A DNA stretch of 19,126 nucleotides from CAYGTS01 sp964352905 (lineage in GTDB: Bacteria > Pseudomonadota > Gammaproteobacteria > JAHCLG01), in contig CAYGTS010000034.1 in assembly GCA_964352905.1 (NCBI GenBank), positions 1 to 19,126 on the forward strand, read 5' to 3'. The notes below the pieces were generated by a model, which ran no database searches, was not told where the DNA came from, and saw nothing but the letters and a program-made list of their open reading frames with translations. Of the stretch, positions 7,905 to 16,364 are shown piece by piece. The translations under genes were made by a program, and so were the position numbers. Numbering within the stretch: position 1 is the stretch's first letter; every line of letters begins with the position of its first letter.

Positions 7905-8862
7905 TGACAGTCTCAGAGATAATTTTTTTAGTATTTGAAACTAACTTAATAATATGGTTAACAATTAATTCAATTTTTATCTGATCAATTTCAGTAAAAT
8001 GTTGTGGTGATTTTTGGTTTAAAGATTCAAAATGTGCGCCATAGAAGACACCTAGAAAAGGATTAACTTCTAGCACATAAGGTTCTTGAGTTATTGAATG
8101 GCGTACTAAATCAACAATAGTTGCATTAATCCCAAGTGCTTGTGCCGCTTTTACAGCCATTAATTTCGTGTCATCTTCAGCCGGTATAAATGTTGCGACA
8201 CCTCCTGCTCTTACATTCGTTTTAAATGAATGATTCATCACTCTTGAAAATCCATCTCCAACTACCTTCCCATCAAATACTTCAACACGACTATCCCGCT
8301 TTTCAAAGGGAATATATTGCTCAATGTATAGGTTAGGAACGTGTTCTTTTGCAAAGAGATAGAAGTCATAAAATTTTTCAGGATCATCAAATTTCATTAT
8401 ACCAATAGCACAAATTCGATCTCTTGGCTTTACTATTACAGATTTCCAACGAGAAAATAATTCATAAATTTTTTCTTGGGTAAAGTTAAAAGGTATTAAC
8501 ATTGATTCAGCAACGTTAATTCCATGTTGTCTTAAAATTATATTCGCTATAAATTTATCATTTGCATAGGAATAGGGTTCAATTTGGTTAGAGATGATAA
8601 CGCCTGATTTATCTAAAGCCTTTAACATATCATGTTGATGTTGGTTACGCTCTTCAGCATTCATGAAAAAGAAGGCATCCATCGCTGATAAGTCGATACC
8701 TTCTTTTGTGTATACTCGCCCATTGAAGCAGTAACATTCTCGCATATCAAAATCATAGACGACATTAATATTTTGTTTCTGTAGCTTTTCGATTATTTGA
8801 TTGCGTATTGTAAAACCATGCTCATTTGTATAAAACCATAGTCCGACTTGTTTTCTTGTCAT
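7897..8862 (-). CDS. RimK-like ATP-grasp carboxylate-amine ligase
   Basis: The 321-residue protein aligns by eye with the RimK/LysX/glutathione synthetase group: NDKFIANIILRQHGI (101-115), K145 in VIVKP, the adenine-region EQYI (181-184), DSRVEVFDGKVVG (190-202), the FKTNVRAGG loop (213-221), and metal ligands D251, E265 and N267 (LEVNPFLG). These enzymes form an acyl-phosphate and join it to an amine, making peptide or amide bonds. The loop after K145 reads PRDRICAIG and lacks the usual glycine-rich GSxG, which may change nucleotide or substrate handling. AAAAGGA precedes the ATG at 8862. It lies 22 bp after the cysteinyl-tRNA synthetase-like gene. It is a strong candidate for the bond-forming enzyme of the pathway. 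Confidence 0.83.
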   Translation of the reverse strand: MTRKQVGLWFYTNEHGFTIRNQIIEKLQKQNINVVYDFDMRECYCFNGRVYTKEGIDLSAMDAFFFMNAEERNQHQHDMLKALDKSGVIISNQIEPYSYANDKFIANIILRQHGINVAESMLIPFNFTQEKIYELFSRWKSVIVKPRDRICAIGIMKFDDPEKFYDFYLFAKEHVPNLYIEQYIPFEKRDSRVEVFDGKVVGDGFSRVMNHSFKTNVRAGGVATFIPAEDDTKLMAVKAAQALGINATIVDLVRHSITQEPYVLEVNPFLGVFYGAHFESLNQKSPQHFTEIDQIKIELIVNHIIKLVSNTKKIISETVNG

Positions 8863-8884
8863 GGGATATTCCTTTTGCTGTGTA

Positions 8885-10339
8885 TTAAATTAAGTAGTAC
8901 CATTCAGAACTTTCAGTATTATCTTTGATTGCAATGCCTTGCTCTAGTAAGGTTTGACGTATTTGATCGGCTTTATCATAATCACCATTTTTTCTTGCAA
9001 TGTTTCTTTGCTCAAGTAATAAATCAATTTCCTGATTGCTATTGTTATTATTAGCCTCATTTATCCCAAGAATCCCTAAAAGGTCATCGCACCTTTTCAA
9101 CCAAGCCATGCAGCCATTTAATTGTTTGGAGGTAAATTTTTCAAAATTATGATTAATTAACTTGATACCTGTCAACATTTCTGAATAGGCGATAGGGGTG
9201 TTTAATCCAGCAGCCATAGCAGATAAAATATTATGATAATTCTGCTGTATTTCTTCAGGTGCTTGTAACAGATCATTATTATCGTGTCCCGAAAGTTGAG
9301 ATAATTTATTATAAAGCTCTTTTAATTTATTATAAAACTTAATGCTTGCCTTTAACGAATTGATGCTGAAATTTAAGGGTTCTCGGTAGATTGCACAAGT
9401 CAGCGCATGTCTTAAAGCAAGAGGATGTACATTTTTATTGAAAATATCTTGAACAGTAAAAAACGTACCATCACGTTTAGACATTCGTTTGCCATTGACG
9501 ATTAAATGAGCCGTGTGTAACCAGTAATTAACAAAGGTTTTACCCGTGCAAGTTTCAGATTGGGCAATTTCACATTCATGATGTGGAAATTTATTGTCTA
9601 CGCCGCCAGTATGAATATCGATGCTGTCACCTAGATATTTCATTGCCATCGCACTACACTCAATATGCCAACCTGGGTAGCCCCAGCCAAAAGGACTATA
9701 CCAACGCATTAAATGTTTCGTATCTTTTTTCCAAAGTGCAAAATCTTGTGGGTTTCTTTTCTCTAAATCAGTGACAACATCACGAACTTCATTTAGTAAT
9801 TTGTCTAATAAATTACCTGATAACTGACCATATTTCGGGAATTTAGCTACATTAAAATAGACACCTTTATCAGTCTCATAAGCAATATCTTTCTCAACCA
9901 GCTTTGTAATCATCTCAATCTGCTCAGTGACATGCTCGCTTGCGCGAGGTCTTAGATCAGGCTCTATTAAATTTAACCGCTTCCAATCTTCCACAAGGGC
10001 ATGGGTATAAAATCTAGCAAGATCCCATATGGATGAAAATTTTCCGGCTGATTTCTTTAGTGCTTTTACCATTTTATCTTCGCCGACGGCATCGGCTAAA
10101 TCATCTTCAGTTAAGTGGCCAACATCAGTTATATTACAGACATATTCGACTTGATATCCTAACGCTTTTGCTGTGCGAACTAGCAAATCAGCAGTAAGAA
10201 AAGAACGAAAGTTTCCAATGTGAGGAAAGGAATAAACAGTTGGTCCACATGCATATATTTTTAATTTATTTTCTACTATGGGACTAACTTCAATTAATTC
10301 ATTTAACTGACTACTATATAACTTTAGCTTTTTTTTCAT
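8885..10339 (-). CDS. cysS: Cysteinyl-tRNA synthetase homologue
   Basis: The 484-residue class I synthetase has the HIGH-type motif HIGN (40-43) and the KMSKS-type motif RMSKR (285-289). It carries all four expected zinc ligands: C31 in CGPTVY, C228 in WHIECSAM, H253 and E257 in PHHECE. The C-terminal portion, including NIARKNGDYDKADQIRQ near 452-468, matches the anticodon-binding tail of CysRS. It is therefore not shortened like mycothiol ligase MshC. Its sequence (GHLTEDD insert, DIHTGGVDNKFPHHECE, MSKRDG) seems to belong to a CysRS subtype different from the E. coli one. It overlaps the PepP-like gene by 26 bp. It may charge tRNA as a housekeeping or resistance copy, or activate cysteine for the pathway. 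I cannot tell which without knowing whether another cysS exists. Confidence 0.85.
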   Translation of the reverse strand: MKKKLKLYSSQLNELIEVSPIVENKLKIYACGPTVYSFPHIGNFRSFLTADLLVRTAKALGYQVEYVCNITDVGHLTEDDLADAVGEDKMVKALKKSAGKFSSIWDLARFYTHALVEDWKRLNLIEPDLRPRASEHVTEQIEMITKLVEKDIAYETDKGVYFNVAKFPKYGQLSGNLLDKLLNEVRDVVTDLEKRNPQDFALWKKDTKHLMRWYSPFGWGYPGWHIECSAMAMKYLGDSIDIHTGGVDNKFPHHECEIAQSETCTGKTFVNYWLHTAHLIVNGKRMSKRDGTFFTVQDIFNKNVHPLALRHALTCAIYREPLNFSINSLKASIKFYNKLKELYNKLSQLSGHDNNDLLQAPEEIQQNYHNILSAMAAGLNTPIAYSEMLTGIKLINHNFEKFTSKQLNGCMAWLKRCDDLLGILGINEANNNNSNQEIDLLLEQRNIARKNGDYDKADQIRQTLLEQGIAIKDNTESSEWYYLI

Positions 10340-11660
10340 TGATTACCCTATTATCTGCCATAATCGCTTCAATTTCTTCAACCTTTTTTGGTAAAGCTTT
10401 CGATAGAACCTCACAACCCTGTCTTGTTACAAGAATATTATCTTCAATACGAGCTCCAATATTCCACCAGCTGTGATGAACTTCTGGCGTGTCATTTCTG
10501 ATATAGATCCCAGGTTCAATGGTCAACACCATCCCTGGCAGAAGCTTGCGCCATGTTTTATCTGGCAAAGCATAGGATGCTTCATCATGAATATCTAGAC
10601 CCAGCCAATGACCAATATTATGCATGAAAAATTTTTTATAGATTTGTTTTTCCAATAAATCTGACAAATTTCCTTTTAGCACGCCAATATTAAGCAATCC
10701 TTGAGTTATTTGGAGTGGAATAATGTCTTGGAGATCGCCAAGCGAAACGCCCGGTTTTATCATATTAATTAATTCAGTTTGTATTGCTAAGACAAGGTTA
10801 TATACTTTTTTTTGATTTGTTGAAAATTTTCCATTTGCTGGAAAAGTTCTTGATAAGTCCGCAGTATAGTATTGAAACTCAGCACCAACATCAATAATAA
10901 TAATATCTCCGTCACAGATTTTATGCATGTTATTTTCTTTATAGTGTGATAAACACCGATTTACCCCAGCACTGATCATGCATTGGAATGCGGGTTCTGC
11001 GCCTTGTGTGATAAACTCATGGACTAATTCTGCCTCTAATTCATATTCATATTTATGAGGCGAGGTTGTTTGCATTGCCCTTATAATACCTTGCGTCGTA
11101 ATATTTATCGCTGTTTGTAACAGCTGCAATTCGTGCTCTGATTTATAAAGCCTTAGATCTTGCAGCAGTGACTCAATATGCTGAAGCTGCATAACAGAAA
11201 TAATCCCTTTGCGTATCTTCATTCTAGCAGGATGGATCCAATATGTTATTTTAGAATGAATATATTCATCATCAAAACTGTAATATATTTTAATTTTATT
11301 AAAAAGTAGTGTTGGAAGTACATTATCTATTTCTTCAATGTTATAAGCTTCATCAGCATCAAAAGTTGAAGTAGCTTTTTTAGGACCAGTGTATTCACCC
11401 AGCCAGGCAGTTCTTTCTGGATCAGATTCTTTACAAAAAATGATATATTCACCCGATTCTCTACCGGGAATAAAAACAGCACATGCATGGGGTTCGGTGA
11501 TACCAGTTAAATAATAAAACCCACTTCTAGGTCGAAATTTATAATTCGTATCAAAAGTACGTTCAAAATGTGGCGATGTTTTAATAATGGCAACACTATT
11601 TGGCTCCATTGATATCATCAATTTTTTTCGACGTTCTTTATATTCGTTTGCGGTAATCAT
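10314..11660 (-). CDS. pepP: Xaa-Pro aminopeptidase-like M24 metallopeptidase (PepP type)
   Basis: The 448-residue protein is close in length to E. coli PepP. The N-terminal domain contains TFDTNYKFRPRSGFYYLTG (35-53), a PepP signature. The C-terminal pita-bread domain has the five dinuclear metal ligands: D257, D268, H351 (HNIGHWLGLDIHD), E382 (TIEPGIY) and E406 (GARIED). It should remove N-terminal residues before proline or act on a related imide or amide bond. No signal peptide is visible, so it is cytoplasmic. The ATG at 11660 follows AAGGG located in the end of the ArgE-like gene, 4 bp away. In this operon it may process or detoxify the product; a dedicated paralogue is more likely than the housekeeping copy, but that is inference. 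Confidence 0.86.
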   Translation of the reverse strand: MITANEYKERRKKLMISMEPNSVAIIKTSPHFERTFDTNYKFRPRSGFYYLTGITEPHACAVFIPGRESGEYIIFCKESDPERTAWLGEYTGPKKATSTFDADEAYNIEEIDNVLPTLLFNKIKIYYSFDDEYIHSKITYWIHPARMKIRKGIISVMQLQHIESLLQDLRLYKSEHELQLLQTAINITTQGIIRAMQTTSPHKYEYELEAELVHEFITQGAEPAFQCMISAGVNRCLSHYKENNMHKICDGDIIIIDVGAEFQYYTADLSRTFPANGKFSTNQKKVYNLVLAIQTELINMIKPGVSLGDLQDIIPLQITQGLLNIGVLKGNLSDLLEKQIYKKFFMHNIGHWLGLDIHDEASYALPDKTWRKLLPGMVLTIEPGIYIRNDTPEVHHSWWNIGARIEDNILVTRQGCEVLSKALPKKVEEIEAIMADNRVINEKKAKVI

Positions 11661-11664
11661 AAAT

Positions 11665-12843
11665 CTACCCTTTAACAGTGCAGTATTCTATAATACGTTC
11701 AATAAATTGAACAGATTGAGTTAATTGTTGTAATGTAACAAATTCATCTGCTTTATGTGCTTGTAATATAGATCCTGGTCCACAAATAACGGTTGGGCAT
11801 TTCCAGGTTTGTTGGAAAATACCTGCCTCAGTACAATAATTAACATGATTTAAATTGAGATCATCAATAAGGGGAGACATCCGCTTAAGTAGCTCTTCAG
11901 TATGGTATGAATTTAAACTAGGTAAGGTTGATGATAGGTTTGTTATAATTTCAAGTTCACGGCCATCAAGGTTTTTGGTTGCGTTTTTGATTAATTTTAA
12001 ACTATATTTTTTAAACGTATCTAATAGTTCATTTGCTTCTGAATTAGAAAAAAATCTAATTTCCCAATCAAGCCTCGCAAGCTCAGGAACAATATTAATT
12101 GCTGAACCACCGGAAATTTTACCTATATTCATGGTAGTACCAAGATGCTGGTAACAATCTTTATTGTTATCAGTTTTTTTTTGGTTTTCAAGTAAAAAAT
12201 CTTCAAGAAAACAAATTAATCTAGCGGCAATTTGAATGGCGCTGATTGCTGTAGTTGGCTCACTTGAATGTGCAGGGATACCTTTAATTATAGTATTCAG
12301 CAGATACATTCCTTTATGAGCACTAACCAGTTTCATTTGGCTAGGTTCACCTACAATACACAACCATGGCGTAATATTAAATTTCTCTTGAAGGATTGGT
12401 ACTAAATTTTTAGCACCATGACAGCCCACCTCTTCATCATAGGTAAATATAAAATGTAAAGGCCGTTGCAATAAATTTTTAGCATGTTTGATTTTGGGTA
12501 GACAGGCTAGTATGGAAGCTAGAAAACCTTTCATATCGCATGCGCCTCTCCCATATAATTTATCATTTCGAACAACTGCGTCAAATGGGTTACTGTTCCA
12601 ATGTTGATCTGCGACCGGTACAACATCGCTATGTCCTGAAAGTACGATCCCCGGAATATCTTGTGGTCCAACTGTTGCAATAAGATTTGCTTTATTCTTA
12701 AGTAAGTCATACTGCAGAGATGTTTCAATTTGATAAGATTGAAATAAGTCTTGAATATAGTAAATTAATTTAAGATTGCTATCTTTACTCACCGTAGCGT
12801 ATGAAATAAGTTTTTTAGTTAGACTGACAACATTATCGTTCAT
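11665..12843 (-). CDS. ArgE-like M20 deacylase
   Basis: This M20 metallopeptidase (392 residues from the chosen start) follows the ArgE pattern: SGHSDVVP (H71, D73), bridging D103 in GRGACDMKG, catalytic E137 in YDEEVG, E166 in VGEPSQ, HSSEP in the dimerisation domain, and the C-terminal GPGSILQAHKADE supplying the last metal histidine. ArgE removes N-acetyl from acetylornithine, and relatives hydrolyse other N-acyl amino acids. In this cluster it may remove an N-acyl protecting group. I prefer the ATG at 12843 over an in-frame TTG at 12864. The ATG overlaps the phosphatase stop in ATGAACGATAA (11 bp), and GGATAAAG lies upstream. Whether it serves arginine synthesis or this pathway cannot be settled from sequence alone. 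Confidence 0.83.
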   Translation of the reverse strand: MNDNVVSLTKKLISYATVSKDSNLKLIYYIQDLFQSYQIETSLQYDLLKNKANLIATVGPQDIPGIVLSGHSDVVPVADQHWNSNPFDAVVRNDKLYGRGACDMKGFLASILACLPKIKHAKNLLQRPLHFIFTYDEEVGCHGAKNLVPILQEKFNITPWLCIVGEPSQMKLVSAHKGMYLLNTIIKGIPAHSSEPTTAISAIQIAARLICFLEDFLLENQKKTDNNKDCYQHLGTTMNIGKISGGSAINIVPELARLDWEIRFFSNSEANELLDTFKKYSLKLIKNATKNLDGRELEIITNLSSTLPSLNSYHTEELLKRMSPLIDDLNLNHVNYCTEAGIFQQTWKCPTVICGPGSILQAHKADEFVTLQQLTQSVQFIERIIEYCTVKG

Positions 12844-13393
12844 AATCTTTATCCAGCAAAACAAATTGGTTAAGATTTCGTTTTATATTTAATTTCCTAT
12901 AAGCATCATATCTTTTAGAAAAATTTTTCCTGTACTGATCGAGTGGGTATAATAATTCCCCCTGGGAGTTTAATAGTTTATCGGCAACTTCAATTAGATA
13001 ACGATTAGGCCATGGTTTATTCGTGATGGTTAAGAAATGCTCAAAAGCCGCTTGAGCATTTCTTAATATCATATAGTGTAGTATATAGACTATCGCTGTG
13101 CTTCTACTTGCACCAGCGTGACAATGAACGAGTAATCGCTTATCTTCTGAGTCAAAGTTAATGAAATCTGAGAGAAAATTGATAATTTCTTTTATATAAA
13201 CTTCTATTGGTTCTTGCTGAAAAACGAGGTCATCTTCGTCATAAAAAAATAACTGCAACAAGGTTATTTTGTCTGAAAAACGCGGGATGTATTCTTTTTT
13301 AATTTTCGGATCTAAAATAGATACAATATGACTTGGATTAAAAGCTTTGCTGTCAACATTAATGTTAAACAGATTGCTGATCATTATGTTCAT
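12833..13393 (-). CDS. Dual-specificity-type cysteine phosphatase
   Basis: The 186-residue protein carries the signature HCxxGxSRS as VHCHAGASRSTAIVYI, with nucleophile C91 and phosphate-binding R97. An acidic patch FFYDEDD (50-55) may supply the general acid. This fits the DSP/PTP superfamily, which dephosphorylates proteins, sugars, inositol phosphates or nucleotides. Within a biosynthetic operon a small-molecule phosphate substrate seems more likely than a protein one, but this is inference. The start ATGA overlaps the epimerase stop by 4 bp; a second ATG nine bases downstream is an alternative. The tail after residue 150 is basic and of unknown role. Confidence 0.83.
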   Translation of the reverse strand: MNIMISNLFNINVDSKAFNPSHIVSILDPKIKKEYIPRFSDKITLLQLFFYDEDDLVFQQEPIEVYIKEIINFLSDFINFDSEDKRLLVHCHAGASRSTAIVYILHYMILRNAQAAFEHFLTITNKPWPNRYLIEVADKLLNSQGELLYPLDQYRKNFSKRYDAYRKLNIKRNLNQFVLLDKDYER

Positions 13394-14412
13394 AGACTAA
13401 TCTGGCTATTAATTAAGGTCGTTTTTAAAAGTAAATCTTTTATAATAGAAACATTGTGAAACTTGGATAAGTTTAACTCGGCTAAAGATGATTTTTTTAT
13501 ATTCATGTCTATTTCTTGAATAGCCCTGTCAAGTGAAACGAGTGTATTAAAATTAAGATGTGATTGAATTTTTGAAAAGTCAACCTTATAGTCGCGATGG
13601 TCAATGTTTTTTTCAGATATAACAACTTTTGCTGGTATCAATTGTACAATTAAATGAGTAATATCGATGATACGATAATTGTTTTGATCGCTTCCTAAGT
13701 TATATATCTGATTGCTAACTAAGTCTAAATTAGCAGATAAGATTTGCTCAAAAGCACGGCTGGCATCTTTTACATGTAAAAATGGTCGCCATTGACTTCC
13801 TCCAAACACGTTAAGTACTTGACCAAGTGATGCTTGTGCAACAAGTAAATTAACAACTAAATCAAAACGCATTCTGGAAGACCAGCCAAATAAGGTGCTT
13901 AATCGTAAAATTGTAGGGTGGAAATTTTTAGAGGCGAGTGATCTTAGCAAAAATTCACTGTCAAGTTTATCTTGAGCATAAAGAGATAAAGGACAAGCCT
14001 GAGAAGTTTCAGTTGATTTTAAATGCGTTGTTTTTCCGTAAACACTACAGCTTGAAGCAAATACATAGCGCGAGATCCCTTTTCGTTTGGCTAATGAGGC
14101 TGATTTTTTAACTATTTCGTAATTACAGCTTTTAGTAAATCCTGCATCAATGTTGCATGCTGGATCGCCAACAATGCCAGCTAAATTTATGACAGCATAG
14201 GCTTCATCAAAATAATGTTCTAGTTCATTTATTCTCTGTAAGTCATATTTTATAGACGTAAATCCAAGGTAACTCTTTAGCGGTAAAATGGTTTCTTCAC
14301 CGAACCAAAAAGCATCTATGCAAATTACTTCATAGGAATTTTCTAATAAATGATTACAAAGAGTACAGCCTAAATAGCCAGCACCACCGAGAACAATTAC
14401 TTTTTTTTTCAT
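13390..14412 (-). CDS. NAD-dependent epimerase/dehydratase (extended SDR)
   Basis: The 340-residue protein starts with the dinucleotide-binding motif GGAGYLG (9-15) after the first beta strand. It has the ASSCSVYG strand (119-126) and the catalytic Y145-x3-K149 (SLYAQDKLDSE), the arrangement of nucleotide-sugar epimerases and dehydratases. LRLSTLFG and FLHVKDASRAF, seen further on, are also typical of this family. It probably acts on a nucleotide-linked sugar or a related polyol. It lies 13 bp after the aminotransferase gene, and such pairs commonly make keto-sugars and then amino-sugars. GGAAAA precedes the ATG at 14412. The exact sugar cannot be deduced. Confidence 0.86.
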   Translation of the reverse strand: MKKKVIVLGGAGYLGCTLCNHLLENSYEVICIDAFWFGEETILPLKSYLGFTSIKYDLQRINELEHYFDEAYAVINLAGIVGDPACNIDAGFTKSCNYEIVKKSASLAKRKGISRYVFASSCSVYGKTTHLKSTETSQACPLSLYAQDKLDSEFLLRSLASKNFHPTILRLSTLFGWSSRMRFDLVVNLLVAQASLGQVLNVFGGSQWRPFLHVKDASRAFEQILSANLDLVSNQIYNLGSDQNNYRIIDITHLIVQLIPAKVVISEKNIDHRDYKVDFSKIQSHLNFNTLVSLDRAIQEIDMNIKKSSLAELNLSKFHNVSIIKDLLLKTTLINSQISL

Positions 14413-14425
14413 CGATTTTCCATAA

Positions 14426-15562
14426 CTAAATTAAAAAATGGTCTAAAAATTGTCTTATATGGTTATTAACATAGTTAATTTCATCATCTGTCATGGTTGG
14501 ATACATAGGCAAGGTTAATACTGTATTTGCCAGCTCAGATGCAACAGGGAATTCTAAATTACCATATTTCTTGAAGAAATAGGGTTTTATGTGTATTAAT
14601 TCAAAATAACAGCGAACCAAAATTTTATTTTCTAAAAGATGCTGCTTTAAACCCTCTCTAAGCTCACGATTAAGTAATTTTATCGTATACATTTGATAAC
14701 AATGTGTAAAGCCGTCGGGCGCATAAGGTAACGTGATGCAATGATATTTTGATAATGCCTTATGGTATTGATGTGCTACATGATTACGTTTTTTTAAAAA
14801 GCTATCAATATGTTTTAGCTGTGAGCTCAGGAATGCGGCTGAGATAGTAGACATTCTGAAGTTAAAGCCAGGAAAAAGGTAGTCATTATCGTCTGAAGAA
14901 TAAAAATGATTTTGCTTATCTATACGACCGTGAGAACGTAAATACTGTGATTTTTCATATATGTCTGAGTGATTAGTGACTATTGCGCCACCTTCACCCA
15001 AAGCTGTAATAATTTTGTTTTGGCAAAAGCTAAATATTGCGGCATCACTTTGAGTGCCAACAGGGTTGTCATTTTCTTTTGCACCAAATGATTGCGCTGC
15101 ATCTTCAATAAAGAAAATGCCATTTTTTTTAGCAAGTTCATATATTTTGGCTGTATCTTTACCAATACAACCCGCATAGTCTATCGTAATAATGGCTTTC
15201 GTATTTTTGGATATTTTTTTTTCAACATCGTTAACATCTAGGCCAAACGTATTAATCTCACTATCTGCAAATACGGGTATACCACCCGCTAATAGGATGG
15301 CGTTTACAGTCGCAATAAAGGTAAAGGTTGGGCAAATAACTTCATACCCTTTAACATCAACTGCAAGTAGTAATGTATAAAGTGCTGAAGTTCCTGAGTT
15401 AAACGTTAAAGCATGCTGAATGTTTAAATATTTCTGGATTTCATGCTCAACCGTTTTTATTTCTGGCCCATCTGCCCAATGCATAGCTCGTTTGATTATA
15501 TTTTCAACTGTATCGAGGCTATCTTGATGATAGCTAGATTTGAAACTGGGTATTTTATACAT
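14426..15562 (-). CDS. DegT/DnrJ/EryC1-type PLP-dependent aminotransferase
   Basis: The 378-residue protein has the family's hallmarks: NSGTSALYTLL (55-65), PTFTFIATVNAI (78-89), EDAAQSFGA (153-161) with D154 contacting the pyridine nitrogen, and the PLP lysine K183 in FSFCQNKIITALGEGG. The usual residue before the lysine region is often HATK; here it is CQNK. Members transfer an amino group, usually from glutamate, to a keto-sugar or keto-cyclitol. The N-terminal substrate region does not tell me which. The start overlaps the NUDIX stop by 8 bp (ATGTATAA) and has AGAAGGA directly upstream, so the two genes are translationally coupled. Confidence 0.88.
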   Translation of the reverse strand: MYKIPSFKSSYHQDSLDTVENIIKRAMHWADGPEIKTVEHEIQKYLNIQHALTFNSGTSALYTLLLAVDVKGYEVICPTFTFIATVNAILLAGGIPVFADSEINTFGLDVNDVEKKISKNTKAIITIDYAGCIGKDTAKIYELAKKNGIFFIEDAAQSFGAKENDNPVGTQSDAAIFSFCQNKIITALGEGGAIVTNHSDIYEKSQYLRSHGRIDKQNHFYSSDDNDYLFPGFNFRMSTISAAFLSSQLKHIDSFLKKRNHVAHQYHKALSKYHCITLPYAPDGFTHCYQMYTIKLLNRELREGLKQHLLENKILVRCYFELIHIKPYFFKKYGNLEFPVASELANTVLTLPMYPTMTDDEINYVNNHIRQFLDHFLI

Positions 15563-16364
15563 TATCCTTCTCGTCTATTAATGCAGCATACTGCAAGAAA
15601 AATTTAAGGTCATTGCTGGCTTGCTTGAGGTTAATGGGATTATTATGTGAATGCCAAATAACACTTTTAATTTCTTTATTTTCTTTAAAACATTTATTGA
15701 ATAAATCTTTATCAATTTTTATTGTGAAAATGAAAAAGAAAACACCTTGATAGTAATTTAAGGAGAGTATTTTTAATCTGCTATTATTTAAAACAAATCC
15801 TGTTTCCTCTGTTAACTCCCTGATAGAAAAAGCTACAATTGAATCATAAGAGCTTATAGGTGACTCATCTAAGTTTAACGAACCGCCAAATAGATCGATA
15901 ATATTGGAATCGTATAACGTATTGCCACTGTTTACAGCAAATGCATACTCACCTTGGTGTGAAATAGGAATAATCGATGTAAAAGCATGTATCGGTAGAT
16001 TTCTAGCAAATCCCATTTTAAGTTTGTAAATGATATCTTTGTATTCGCATTCGCTAGTATAAAGTGTTAAAAGATCATTCTGGTAAGTTAATTTTTCTAA
16101 AGTTAAAATGCTTCCATTCCAAATCCTATGGTTAAACTTCTGAATATATTCATCCCAGATTAAGTCACGTTTTTTTAAATACGATGATGAATAAACAGTT
16201 TTAGATGAATTTGTTTTAATTTCAATTTTTTTCTCTGGATTATCTAGCAATAGACAAAAAGCATCTTTGCTGTTATTTTGCTTATCAAAACAAAAATTTG
16301 ATAGCTGAGACAGTTTGTATAAGTTAATATTTAGGTTAAGTAAACTCATAGTGCAACTCGTCAT
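15555..16364 (-). CDS. NUDIX-domain hydrolase with extended N-terminus
   Basis: The 269-residue protein carries a NUDIX box: G161...E167, then R182-E183-LTEETGF (182-190), matching GX5E...REUXEEXGU. The spacing between E167 and R182 is 14 residues rather than the usual 7, so the box contains an insertion of about seven residues (SPISSYD area). Its first 120 residues show no motif that I recognise. NUDIX enzymes cleave nucleoside diphosphates linked to another group, such as NDP-sugars, or clean up toxic nucleotides. Start choice is uncertain: ATG at 16364 overlaps the diiron gene by 29 bp, and ATG at 16349 would overlap by 14 bp. Neither has a strong ribosome-binding site, so translation may be coupled to the upstream gene. 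Confidence 0.75.
   Translation of the reverse strand: MTSCTMSLLNLNINLYKLSQLSNFCFDKQNNSKDAFCLLLDNPEKKIEIKTNSSKTVYSSSYLKKRDLIWDEYIQKFNHRIWNGSILTLEKLTYQNDLLTLYTSECEYKDIIYKLKMGFARNLPIHAFTSIIPISHQGEYAFAVNSGNTLYDSNIIDLFGGSLNLDESPISSYDSIVAFSIRELTEETGFVLNNSRLKILSLNYYQGVFFFIFTIKIDKDLFNKCFKENKEIKSVIWHSHNNPINLKQASNDLKFFLQYAALIDEKDNV

Noticed and set aside
8885..10339. MshC-type cysteine ligase
   Set aside because: The C-terminal anticodon-binding tail of CysRS is present, whereas MshC lacks it; kept as a hypothesis only.
11855..12154. 99-codon ORF antisense to the ArgE-like gene
   Set aside because: It mirrors the coding strand of a well-supported gene; no motif and no independent start signal.
14980..15380. 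Short ORFs overlapping the aminotransferase gene on both strands
   Set aside because: Out-of-frame shadows of a gene with intact PLP motifs.
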